Shown one piece after another: positions 1 to 7,122 of a DNA stretch of 29,119 nucleotides. The notes beneath the pieces are model-generated. The model was not told the origin of the DNA, made no database searches, and saw only the letters and a list, made by a program, of their open reading frames with translations. The position numbers and the translations under genes are program-made. How positions within the stretch are numbered: the stretch's first letter is position 1; every line of letters starts with the position of its first letter. This stretch comes from Undivivens sp041652635 (GTDB lineage Bacteria > Omnitrophota > Gorgyraeia > Gygaellales > Profunditerraquicolaceae): contig JBAZGW010000011.1 of the NCBI GenBank assembly GCA_041652635.1, positions 1 through 29,119 of the forward strand, written 5' to 3'.

Positions 1-368
1 ATGGATTCCTGATCTCCGCGGCCGAAATAATAATCCCGGTTCCCCTGCACCCTGCCAGGCTGAGAGAAAGGGAATTTAACCAGTCGCGAATACTCTGCGA
101 GCGCCTCTGTGAGGCCTCGGGAAAAAGAATTATGCCGGACAACCTTGTGAGAGAAAGAAGAACGCGCGCGCAGGCCGAGCTCGACGGACAGGACAGGTTC
201 TCCAACGTGCGAGGATGCTTCCGGGTCAAAAACCCCGGGGCATTATCCGGGAAGCATCTCCTGCTTGTGGACGATGTGCTCACCACCGGCGCGACATTGT
301 CCGAAGCGGCACGGGCCCTTAAAACAGCGGGCGCCGGCGCGGTAACCGTGCTGGCGCTGGCCAACTGA
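1..368 (+). CDS. comF: ComF-family phosphoribosyltransferase (5' end cut by window)
   Basis: The reading frame is open from base 3 to the stop at 366-368, so the window holds only the last 121 codons; the ATG at 132 is internal. The frame has two conserved ComF segments: VPLHPARLREREFNQS near the start, and the PRPP-binding loop LLLVDDVLTTGATL about 40 residues before the end. ComF-like proteins resemble orotate phosphoribosyltransferases and are linked to DNA uptake in some bacteria; the substrate is usually unknown. The N-terminal zinc-finger part common in the family would lie outside the window. The next gene starts 5 bp downstream on the same strand, so the two are probably co-transcribed. 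Family assignment is firm; a competence role is not shown. Confidence 0.85.
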   Translation, partial: GFLISAAEIIIPVPLHPARLREREFNQSRILCERLCEASGKRIMPDNLVRERRTRAQAELDGQDRFSNVRGCFRVKNPGALSGKHLLLVDDVLTTGATLSEAARALKTAGAGAVTVLALAN

Positions 369-373
369 CGACT

Positions 374-1462
374 ATGAAAATATTACGCGACTATTTCCTC
401 GCTGAATTCATCTCCCCTTTCTTCCTGGCACTGGGAGTGTTGACCTTCGTTATGCTCTTAGGCAACCTGTTAAAAGTCACCGATCTGATAATAAATAAAG
501 GCGTGGATATTCTCAGCGTGGCAAAACTGTTCCTTTTGATGATCCCCTACCTGTTAACCTACACGCTGCCGATCGCGGCGCTGGCCGCCACTCTTATTTC
601 CCTGGGACGCCTCTCCGGTGACAACGAAATAGTCGCCGTCAAGGCCTGCGGCATAAATATGCTGAGGCTGCTCTCTCCTCTGCTGACGGTGGGGATGAGC
701 CTCAGCCTGGTGCTGGTGATCTTCAACGACAGGGTAATACCCTACGCGCATTACGCCACCCGGAAAACCCTGATGGAAGTCGGGGTAAAAAACCCGGCGG
801 CGGCTCTTGAACCCGGGGTCTTCATCAACGCTTTCGAAAAATACGTCCTCTTTATCTACCATATCGAAGGCAACAAACTGGCTAATATCCGCATCTACGA
901 GCCTCAGGAGGAAGGACCGACGCGCACCATCGTGGCAAAAAAAGGGGAATTCATCCTGATCCCGGAGAAAAAGACCGTGAAGCTGAAACTTATGGACGGG
1001 ACGGCGGACGAACCCGATCCGGATAACCCCTCTAATTTCTATAAACTCAATTTCAAGACTTATTTTATGTCGCTGAATCTGGCCCAGCAGGAAACCGGTG
1101 AAATAAACAAGAAACCCAAAGATATGACCCTGCAGGAACTTTCCCAGGAGACCCTGCGCCTGAAAAAAGACAGGATAGATCCGGCGCCGATCATCACGGA
1201 AATACACAAAAAGATATCCCTGGCTTTCTCCTGTTTCATTTTCATACTGCTTGGTTCTTCCATCGCGGTGATCACCAAACGCAGGGAAAAATCCATCAAT
1301 TTCGGGATAGCTTTCCTTATAGTCGGGCTTTACTATCTGATGTTCATCGGCGCGGAAGCATTAAGCCTGCAGGGAGTGCTTCCCCCGGCTTTCGTAATGT
1401 GGCTGCCCAATATAATCATGGGAATAACCGGACTGCTGCTGTTTAAAAAAGTATGCGCATAA
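374..1462 (+). CDS. lptF: LptF/LptG-family LPS export permease (first copy)
   Basis: This is a 362-residue YjgP/YjgQ-family inner-membrane protein. In known systems LptF and LptG pair with the ATPase LptB to extract lipopolysaccharide and pass it to LptC/LptA. Visible here are three N-terminal hydrophobic helices (about residues 12-36, 53-78 and 98-120), a soluble periplasmic segment of about 150 residues (the beta-jellyroll position), and three C-terminal helices (about 277-357). The conserved patch GRLSGDNEIVAVKACGIN follows helix 2. It starts 5 bp after the comF-type stop with no clear Shine-Dalgarno, suggesting coupling, and overlaps the next permease by 10 bp. The F versus G label is a guess from gene order; the family call is secure. 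It implies an outer membrane with LPS or a related glycolipid. Confidence 0.9.
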   Translation: MKILRDYFLAEFISPFFLALGVLTFVMLLGNLLKVTDLIINKGVDILSVAKLFLLMIPYLLTYTLPIAALAATLISLGRLSGDNEIVAVKACGINMLRLLSPLLTVGMSLSLVLVIFNDRVIPYAHYATRKTLMEVGVKNPAAALEPGVFINAFEKYVLFIYHIEGNKLANIRIYEPQEEGPTRTIVAKKGEFILIPEKKTVKLKLMDGTADEPDPDNPSNFYKLNFKTYFMSLNLAQQETGEINKKPKDMTLQELSQETLRLKKDRIDPAPIITEIHKKISLAFSCFIFILLGSSIAVITKRREKSINFGIAFLIVGLYYLMFIGAEALSLQGVLPPAFVMWLPNIIMGITGLLLFKKVCA

Positions 1463-2553
1463 TAGACAAATACATCCTCAGCAGCGTGATCAGCGTGTTC
1501 CTGCTCTGTTTATCGACCTTTGTGCTGCTCTATGTTGTGGTGGACGCGCTTTCACACCTTGAGGATATACTAAAAAACCACGTGCCGCTGACGGTCCTGG
1601 CGGAATATTACTTCTCCTACCTTCCGCTGATCTTCTCGCGTGTTTCCGCCTTCGCCTGCCTGCTGGCGACCATTTATACCTTCGGCAGATTCTCCCGCGA
1701 CAATGAGGTGATAGCCTTGCGCGCTTCGGGGCTGGATATTTACCAGATCACGCGCCCGGTGCTTATATTCGGGATATTGATCAGTCTGCTGGTCTTCCGC
1801 GTCAATTCCGAGGTCGTCCCCGCCTGGCTGGCGAGAAACCAAACAAGTAAACAACGCATAGAGAATTCTCCTGATAAGAACGCGAAGGTCAAAAAAGAAA
1901 CGATAACCAACCTGTCGATCTACGGGATGAGAAACCGCCTCTTTTTCATCAACCGTTTCTACCCGGCAAGCAATACTATGGAAGGGATCAACATCCTCGA
2001 ACAGGATGAACGCCAGAACGTGACCCGTAAAATAGTCGCCAATAAAGGGGTATACCGCAACGGATTCTGGACATTCTACCAGGTGATCACCTATGATTTC
2101 TGGCCGAACGGACAGATCAAGCAGGAACCGGGTTATGAAGAAGAAGAGACGATGGCCATCCCGGAGAAACCCGAAGACTTCCTCAATCAAAGACAACAGC
2201 CGGAACTGATGACTCTGCAGCAATTGGACGATTATATCTGGAAACTCTCGCGCAGCGGCGCGACCGGTATTGTCAGAAGCCTGCAAGTCGATTTCTACCA
2301 GCGCCTCACGGAGCCCTTCGCCTGCGTGCTTATCATCCTGCTGGCGATACCTTTCTCCCTGCATATGAAAAAACGCGCCACCGGCCTGTCCGCGATAGGA
2401 ACAGCGATAATAATGGGCTTCCTTTATTACGTTGCCGGAGCGCTCTCGGTGGCTCTGGGAAAAGCCGGTTTTATACCGCCTTTTCTGGCCGCTTCACTTA
2501 ACCATCTGGCCGCGCTCGCTATCAGCCTCTACCTGATCAAAAAACTCCCTTAA
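1453..2553 (+). CDS. lptG: LptF/LptG-family LPS export permease (second copy)
   Basis: This 366-residue protein has the same architecture as its neighbour: three N-terminal membrane helices, a periplasmic domain (about residues 125-270), and three C-terminal helices. The family patch GRFSRDNEVIALRASGLD is present at about residues 76-93. LptF and LptG form a heterodimer, so two adjacent diverged copies make a complete permease pair. The start ATG lies inside the last codons of the upstream gene (10-bp overlap), which points to translational coupling. No lptB, lptC or lptA is in the window. The gene ends at a convergent gap, so transcription probably stops shortly after 2553, although no classical terminator was seen there. 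Sequence divergence prevents a certain F or G label. Confidence 0.9.
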   Translation: MRIIDKYILSSVISVFLLCLSTFVLLYVVVDALSHLEDILKNHVPLTVLAEYYFSYLPLIFSRVSAFACLLATIYTFGRFSRDNEVIALRASGLDIYQITRPVLIFGILISLLVFRVNSEVVPAWLARNQTSKQRIENSPDKNAKVKKETITNLSIYGMRNRLFFINRFYPASNTMEGINILEQDERQNVTRKIVANKGVYRNGFWTFYQVITYDFWPNGQIKQEPGYEEEETMAIPEKPEDFLNQRQQPELMTLQQLDDYIWKLSRSGATGIVRSLQVDFYQRLTEPFACVLIILLAIPFSLHMKKRATGLSAIGTAIIMGFLYYVAGALSVALGKAGFIPPFLAASLNHLAALAISLYLIKKLP

Positions 2554-2580
2554 ATCCCGGCAAAACCAAAACAATGATCC

Positions 2581-2767
2581 AAGACGCTGTTGCTATCTAA
2601 TTGTAATTATTCAGATTACGTAACAAATACATACTGAAACATATAAATTTCATAACCCATTTATTCACATTTACAGTTGATTATCAACAACGTCTTTCAG
2701 ATCTCTCTAAGTGATGAGGAATTGTTATAGAACTTATTGTCAAATAATAGTTTAGCAACAGCGTCTT
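2581..2767. repeat. 15-bp inverted repeat bounding an AT-rich 187-bp segment
   Basis: AAGACGCTGTTGCTA at 2581-2595 is the exact reverse complement of TAGCAACAGCGTCTT at 2753-2767. The 157 bp between them is AT-rich compared with the neighbouring genes and contains no usable open frame. The geometry resembles a miniature inverted-repeat element (MITE), but no convincing target-site duplication flanks it. A structured transcript or the remnant of a larger element would look the same. The inverted repeat itself is directly visible; its nature is uncertain. Confidence 0.55.
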
Positions 2768-2769
2768 GC

Positions 2770-2797
2770 TATTTTAGATTACCCACCATCTAAAATA
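2770..2797. other. 10-bp AT-rich hairpin in the convergent gap
   Basis: TATTTTAGAT (2770-2779) and ATCTAAAATA (2788-2797) form a perfect 10-bp stem around an 8-base loop. It begins 2 bp after the right arm of the 15-bp inverted repeat. Its place between convergent genes would suit a bidirectional terminator, but the stem has only two G/C pairs and no T-run follows, so a terminator call is weak. Confidence 0.4.
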
Positions 2798-2810
2798 CGG
2801 CAACGGCTAT

Positions 2811-3064
2811 GGTAACGAAGCCAGTTTCGGTTTTCGGTCACGGTTACGTCTTTCAAACCGTTAAACGTAAGACGATTGACGATACGGGTATCGTAACCGA
2901 CAAACGACAACCGGGTTTTAAGATCGGTAACGGCAACGAAGCCCGTTTCGGCATTGGGCCACGGTAACGTTTTAAAACCGTGACCGCTCAATGATAGACG
3001 AAACGTCCGCCACTAAAGATTGGCGAAACTAAAATACGGGTATCGTACCCCTTACCGAAAAACG
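2811..3064. repeat. Tandemly duplicated degenerate repeat (blocks 1 and 2)
   Basis: Block 1 (2811-2931) and block 2 (2932-3064) are diverged direct copies. Bases 2811-2860 and 2932-2980 align over about 50 positions with roughly ten differences and one gap; both run from GG[T/C]AACGAAGCC to AAACCG. Both blocks end in an ATACGGGTATCGTA segment followed by GTAACCG-like words, often spaced by 7 bp. Block 2 carries a 33-bp palindromic insertion (3001-3033) that block 1 lacks. A third copy lies at 6074-6205. Confidence 0.7.
3001..3033. repeat. 33-bp palindromic unit, single copy
   Basis: A hairpin core CGCCA...TGGCG sits in a 33-bp segment placed between GACG and ATACGGG. The matching junction in block 1 (2881/2882) has GACG directly next to ATACGGG without the unit, so the segment looks like a clean insertion or deletion. 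The same unit recurs at 6144-6176 and in tandem form at 11955-12037 and 28997-29119. Confidence 0.7.
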
Positions 3065-3068
3065 ATCG

Positions 3069-4667
3069 TTATCTATCCATTCGGGAAGGACCGCTTACGG
3101 GGATGCTGCGCTTGTTACCGTACTTCTTGAAAAACAACCTGAGGTCGTTAAAAGACGCGCCGGGAAGTTTACTGAATGAGATCCCCGCGCGGTATTGCTG
3201 AAAAGATACCTTCCTGCTCCAGACCACATCGCCGCCGGCTTGTAATACCTCCGCCCCGCGGCTATCCAACAAACATAAATTAAGATGCGAATGGGCCGGG
3301 AACGGAGAACGTTTATTAAGCGCAATTTCCTCCTTGCCGCCGGAGCGGGAATTCACTCTATTAAACTCGAAAGAAAGTCCGCTGGCGCTGATATCGCGCG
3401 TTTCCGCTTCACCGTGAAAACCGGTCTCATTACAGGAAAAATCCAAACGCATTCTTGCCGGGAAACGGGTAAAAACCCGTTTCTCTTTCCAATCTTCCGG
3501 GGCGATAAAAGAAGCTTCGGTTTTGTATACCCTCGGGACCCTGCTGCCGATACCGCAGAGTATTTCATAAGCGATCGTCCCTCCCAAACGGGCAAGTTCT
3601 CCGGCGGTGATCTTCTCCTTGCCCTGTTGTCCTATGAAAACGGTCTCCTCCCCGGCACAGAGGCAGGTCTTGCCGGCATCCACCATCAATTGATCCATAC
3701 AGACCAGGCCGCTTATTTTATAGCGTTTGCCGCGAATAAGCACCGGCCCGCAATTCGACAGGTTGCGCGGGTAACCGTCCCCGTAACCGAGGGGAATGGT
3801 CGCCACCACGCATTCATCAGGCACGCGGTAAGTATGCCCGTAACTCACCCCGGACCCGGCAGGCAGGCGTTTCGTGTAAACCAGCCTGCTCTTCAAAGAA
3901 AGCACTGGTTTCAAAAGGCTCCCCCCCGCATCGGATTCCACTGGAGAGACGCCGTAGAGCGCCAGGCCGGGACGCACAATATTGAACCCGGAATGCGGGC
4001 GGTTAAGTATAGCGGCGCTGTTGGCGGCGTGCAAGAACGGTATCTTGATGCCGGCCGCAGCGGCTGTTTCGGCCGCGCGGAAAAATCTCTCTTCCTGGAT
4101 GCCCGTCAATTCATTCCCTTCTTCGTCGGCGCAGGAGAAATGCGTGAACAACCCTTCTATTTCTATATGATCAAGAAAACTCACTTTTCTGATAAAGACC
4201 GCGGCCTCATCCCAAAGCACTCCGATCCTGCCCATACCAGTATCAACCTTAATATGGACCTTTATGCGCCGCCCCCTGCGCCGCGCTTCTTCCTCCAGGG
4301 CCAGCGCCGTCTGCCAATCGCAAAGAGCCGGGATCAGTCCGGCGTCGAAGAATCCCGCCGCGCTGTCGCTCAAAACCGCCCCTAAGACCAGGACCGGCAA
4401 GCCGATACCGGCCTTACGGAGTTCTATCCCCTCTTCAATTGAAGCCACCCCGAAATAATCGGCTCCGCACTCAGCCAATTTACGCGCGCAAGGAACCATA
4501 CCATGCCCGTAAGCGTCGGCTTTGACCATCGGCATTATCTTCACGCCCGCGCCGGTTCTCCCCCGGATAACACGGAAATTATGCGCCAGGTTATCCAGAT
4601 CAACCTCTGCCCAGGTCGGGCGGCAGAAAGCTATTTTTTTCATTCTATGCTGATGATTATTAGACAT
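3069..4667 (-). CDS. alr: Alanine racemase with C-terminal PilZ domain
   Basis: Residues about 10-390 form a complete PLP-dependent alanine racemase, which interconverts L- and D-alanine for peptidoglycan. The PLP lysine is K49 in MVKADAYGHG, and the second catalytic base is the tyrosine in GVSYGHTY (Y276). Ordinary Alr proteins end near residue 380, but this one continues to 532. The extra part (about 395-515) has both PilZ hallmarks: an RxxxR pair (R397/R401) and DxSxxG at 425-430 (DISASG), followed by beta-strand-like segments. PilZ domains with these residues bind cyclic-di-GMP, so allosteric control is plausible but not proven. M9 (position 4643) is an alternative start; neither start has a good Shine-Dalgarno. 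It is the last gene of the - strand block and is separated from tsaB by a repeat-bearing gap. Confidence 0.93.
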   Translation of the reverse strand: MSNNHQHRMKKIAFCRPTWAEVDLDNLAHNFRVIRGRTGAGVKIMPMVKADAYGHGMVPCARKLAECGADYFGVASIEEGIELRKAGIGLPVLVLGAVLSDSAAGFFDAGLIPALCDWQTALALEEEARRRGRRIKVHIKVDTGMGRIGVLWDEAAVFIRKVSFLDHIEIEGLFTHFSCADEEGNELTGIQEERFFRAAETAAAAGIKIPFLHAANSAAILNRPHSGFNIVRPGLALYGVSPVESDAGGSLLKPVLSLKSRLVYTKRLPAGSGVSYGHTYRVPDECVVATIPLGYGDGYPRNLSNCGPVLIRGKRYKISGLVCMDQLMVDAGKTCLCAGEETVFIGQQGKEKITAGELARLGGTIAYEILCGIGSRVPRVYKTEASFIAPEDWKEKRVFTRFPARMRLDFSCNETGFHGEAETRDISASGLSFEFNRVNSRSGGKEEIALNKRSPFPAHSHLNLCLLDSRGAEVLQAGGDVVWSRKVSFQQYRAGISFSKLPGASFNDLRLFFKKYGNKRSIPVSGPSRMDR

Positions 4668-4713
4668 CTTTTTAATTCATCCTGGCTCTATAAGATATTG
4701 AACTGTTGTCGTC

Positions 4714-4867
4714 CCTCATCCTTCGTGCTTCATCCTTCGTCGTTAGTTTCCCTGTCTCGTCTTCGTGCTTCGTGCTTCGCCTTGCGTCTCTCATCCGGAT
4801 AATTAAGTACTGTGTTCCCGGAATTCCAAACGTTTCATGCTTCATGCCTCGTGCTTCGTCACTCGTA
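4714..4867. repeat. Degenerate 7-bp repeats between tsaB and alr
   Basis: Heptamers of the type C[T/C]TC[G/A]T[G/C] lie end to end: 4714-4741 (CCTCATC, CTTCGTG, CTTCATC, CTTCGTC), 4761-4781, and 4833-4867. Unrelated spacers separate the runs. The units vary at fixed positions but keep the 7-base phase. There is no open frame of interest. The same family occurs at 8210-8286. Confidence 0.75.
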
Positions 4868-5575
4868 TTAGAACTTTCTTATCTGGCACTCTTTGGGATA
4901 AAGATAAACCGGCTTCAGGCGCAAGGCGTCGCTTAATTCACCTGAAGCGATTTTCTCAGCGGCCAGCGCCAGCAAATGCCGCGCCTGTAATCTCCAATAA
5001 TCTTTATCGAGAAGACGGAACCGTCTGCCGGACCCGCGCAACGCGTCCCGGAACAACGGAATACCGTCTCCCAGGATTATACTCCCGTCTTTGACCCTTT
5101 TCAACAGATCTGGCGGAGAGGCCAAAAGATACGGCAAGATCCTGCGCAAGCCGGTTCCCTGCTGTTTATAAACACCGGCGTAAAGCAGTCCCCGTTTGGC
5201 GTCGGTCACGGCGATGACCCGGCGCCCGTTACCCGGGGCTTCCTCATCGAACAATTCCCTTGTCTCCAGTGCGTTGCGAGCCAGTATGTCCAAAGAAGGG
5301 ATACCGGCGACCGGCTTATTCAAGGCCCAGGCCATTCCTTTGGCCGCGGCGACCCCGGTGCGGATCCCGGTGAAAGAACCGGGGCCGAGCCCGCAGGCAA
5401 AATAATCGATATCACGCATTTTCCACCCCAGGCTGGAGATAATACGCTCAACTGTAAGCGCGCAAAGCGCCGCGTGTTTTCTTCCTACGCGGAGATTATA
5501 CTCCATCTCTTTGTCCGCGTCGCCTACACCTATGCAAAGCATCTCCGTGGTGGTATCTATGCCCAATACTTTCAT
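4868..5575 (-). CDS. tsaB: tRNA t6A37 biosynthesis protein TsaB
   Basis: The 235-residue protein begins MKVLGIDTTTE, the first phosphate-binding strand of the ASKHA fold, and carries the TsaB signature GLGPGSFTGIRTG at about residues 66-78. TsaB is the inactive paralogue and partner of TsaD; with TsaE and TsaC it makes the N6-threonylcarbamoyl group at A37 of ANN-decoding tRNAs. The C-terminal half is divergent, as is usual. Its ATG overlaps the tsaE stop as ATGA, so translation is probably coupled. tsaD and rimI, which often follow tsaB, are absent; the next gene is alr, about 200 bp away. Identification is strong on signature, length and neighbour. Confidence 0.93.
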   Translation of the reverse strand: MKVLGIDTTTEMLCIGVGDADKEMEYNLRVGRKHAALCALTVERIISSLGWKMRDIDYFACGLGPGSFTGIRTGVAAAKGMAWALNKPVAGIPSLDILARNALETRELFDEEAPGNGRRVIAVTDAKRGLLYAGVYKQQGTGLRRILPYLLASPPDLLKRVKDGSIILGDGIPLFRDALRGSGRRFRLLDKDYWRLQARHLLALAAEKIASGELSDALRLKPVYLYPKECQIRKF

Positions 5576-6063
5576 TTCAAGCTCTCCAATAGCCGCAGAT
5601 AACGCTCACCCCGCGGTATAAATTCCAACACCCGCTGTTCCTTTTTCCCTTGCTCATTCAACCCGATATTAACCTGCAGATACTGAGAATATTCCATACA
5701 GCCGAGTTTCTCCGGCCACTCCACCACACAAACACCGTTCCCCTGGATGTATTCCTCCAACCCCAGTGGCGCGGCCTGCTGCGGGCCGTCCAAACGGTAG
5801 AGATCAAAATGATACAGCGGGATCCTCCCGCCGCGGTATTCCCTGATGAGCACGAAAGTCGGGCTGATCACCTTAGCGGCGTTTATCCCCAGCCCGGCGG
5901 CTATGCCCTTGGCAAAGACCGTCTTACCGCTGCCGAGCCGGCCGCGCAGGAAGATCACGTCCCCGGGAGCAAGCGCACGGGCTAATCTTGAACCTATCTC
6001 GCGGGTCTGCCCCGGAGAAACGGAAACCAGTTTAAGATTCTTCTTCCTTGAATTATTCTTCAT
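5572..6063 (-). CDS. tsaE: tRNA t6A37 biosynthesis ATPase TsaE
   Basis: A 163-residue P-loop protein of the YjeE family. It shows the Walker A motif GRLGSGKT at about residues 41-48, the conserved SPTFVLIREY patch and the YHFDLYRL motif. TsaE hydrolyses ATP to reset the TsaB-TsaD complex during t6A synthesis in the cytoplasm. The family is almost universal in bacteria, and the length is typical. The stop overlaps the tsaB start as ATGA. No Shine-Dalgarno is evident before the ATG; a 147-bp repeat-filled gap lies upstream, so tsaE may be translated inefficiently or rely on leader structure. Confidence 0.95.
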   Translation of the reverse strand: MKNNSRKKNLKLVSVSPGQTREIGSRLARALAPGDVIFLRGRLGSGKTVFAKGIAAGLGINAAKVISPTFVLIREYRGGRIPLYHFDLYRLDGPQQAAPLGLEEYIQGNGVCVVEWPEKLGCMEYSQYLQVNIGLNEQGKKEQRVLEFIPRGERYLRLLESLK

Positions 6064-6073
6064 TTTTTAACCC

Positions 6074-6205
6074 GGTAACGGCCAAGGTAACGACTTTCGG
6101 TTACTGTAACGTCCTAAAAGCCGTCTCCGAATAACGATTGACGAAACGTCCGCCACTAAAGATTGGCGAGACTAAAATACGGGCATCGTAACCATAACCG
6201 AAAAA
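6074..6205. repeat. Degenerate repeat block 3 between thiL and tsaE
   Basis: This is a third copy of the block seen at 2811-3064. It opens with GGTAACGGCCAAGG and ends with an ATACGGGCATCGTAACC segment and AACCGAAAAAC. It includes the 33-bp palindromic unit at 6144-6176. It fills almost the whole 147-bp gap, and no gene is seen in it. Confidence 0.7.
6144..6176. repeat. 33-bp palindromic unit, single copy
   Basis: This segment nearly matches 3001-3033 (one difference seen, GGCGAG against GGCGAA). It is flanked on the left by ACGATTGACG and on the right by ATACGGG. The sequence at 2872-2888 reads ACGATTGACG directly joined to ATACGGG, which makes it an apparent empty version of this exact site. 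Confidence 0.75.
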
Positions 6206-6210
6206 CTATA

Positions 6211-7122
6211 TTAAAAATGCCTATAGCCTGCCTTTTTCACTTTTACCGGAAGAAGATCCCTGTCGACGAATCTTAACCCGGCCTGTTCGGGAAGAACGAA
6301 CCCTATCTGCCTGAAGGCAAAACCGCCTTTTTTACGCAACAGCCGCGCCGCCTCTTTGATCGGCATAGTGAAAAGCAATTCGAAATCCTCCCCCGAGGAG
6401 ACCGCCTCCTGCGTGCCGGAGGCCTGCTTCGACAAGGGCAAAGTATCCTCGTAGATCACCGCTCCGGTGCCGGAAGCGGACATTAAGTGGCCGAGGTCCT
6501 GCCAGAGCCCGTCGGAAATATCTATCATTGAATTCACTTTAAAATTATCCGTTAAATATTCCGCTTCGCGCACTCGGGGGGTAAACCGCAAATGCCCGCC
6601 TTTTATAGAACCGCCCAGGCAGCCGCTGACAAAAATAACGTCCCCGGGTTTGGCGCCGGACCTGGCTATCAGGCGCTCCTTTCTCACGAAACCGGCCACG
6701 GAAACATCCAGCACCAGTTTATCGCAGCGGCTGATATCTCCGCCGACAATATTAATTTTATACTCCCGCGCCAGCTTCTTCATCCCGCTGAAGATCCCGG
6801 TCAGCCTGGAGACGGGGCAAGCCTTCGGTATGCCCATACTAACCAAGGCGTAACGCGGCGCTCCCCCGCAGGCGGCGATATCGCTTAAGGAAACGGCCAG
6901 CGCTTTCCTGCCGATCAACTGCGGCCTCTCGCCGCTAAGGAAATCAACCCCTTCCACCAGCATATCCGCGGTCAACAACAGGTATTCCCGCGCGGAAACG
7001 CTTATCGCGGCGCAATCGTCACCCGGCCCCAGGAACACGGAAGGATCCATTCTCAAGCCTTTAGTAAACCTGCTGATCAAACCGAATTCGCCTAATCGCG
7101 CGAGCGTCTTCTTTATCTTCAT
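6211..7122 (-). CDS. thiL: Thiamine-monophosphate kinase
   Basis: ThiL phosphorylates thiamine monophosphate to the cofactor thiamine diphosphate. The protein is about 303 residues, near the family length, and belongs to the PurM/AIR-synthase-like fold. Visible motifs are GEFGLI near the start, LGPGDDCA and TADMLVEGVDF (metal and nucleotide binding), NIVGGDISR, and SMIDISDGL in the second half. I chose the ATG at 7122 because it overlaps the mtnA stop as ATGA; another ATG three codons upstream (7131) is possible. No other thiamine genes are nearby. Its position before tsaE-tsaB matches the thiL-tsaE-tsaB order known from Firmicutes. Function is secure. Confidence 0.93.
   Translation of the reverse strand: MKIKKTLARLGEFGLISRFTKGLRMDPSVFLGPGDDCAAISVSAREYLLLTADMLVEGVDFLSGERPQLIGRKALAVSLSDIAACGGAPRYALVSMGIPKACPVSRLTGIFSGMKKLAREYKINIVGGDISRCDKLVLDVSVAGFVRKERLIARSGAKPGDVIFVSGCLGGSIKGGHLRFTPRVREAEYLTDNFKVNSMIDISDGLWQDLGHLMSASGTGAVIYEDTLPLSKQASGTQEAVSSGEDFELLFTMPIKEAARLLRKKGGFAFRQIGFVLPEQAGLRFVDRDLLPVKVKKAGYRHF

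Larger units (their letters stand above)
2554..3068. other. Convergent intergenic gap with repeats, no supported gene
   Basis: This 515-bp stretch separates the + strand lpt genes from the - strand gene block and is the only strand switch in the window. The left half (about 2575-2770) is clearly AT-rich and is bounded by a 15-bp inverted repeat. A 10-bp hairpin follows at 2770-2797. The right half (2811-3064) is a degenerate tandem repeat rich in GGTAACG and CGTAACCG words. A 70-codon open frame exists on the - strand (2779-2991), but it lies wholly in repeat sequence and has no family features. No tRNA and no hairpin with a T-run terminator was recognised. Confidence 0.7.

Noticed and set aside
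2779..2991. 70-codon open frame on the - strand in the convergent gap
   Set aside because: It lies entirely in the degenerate repeat blocks, has no recognisable family features and no ribosome binding site.
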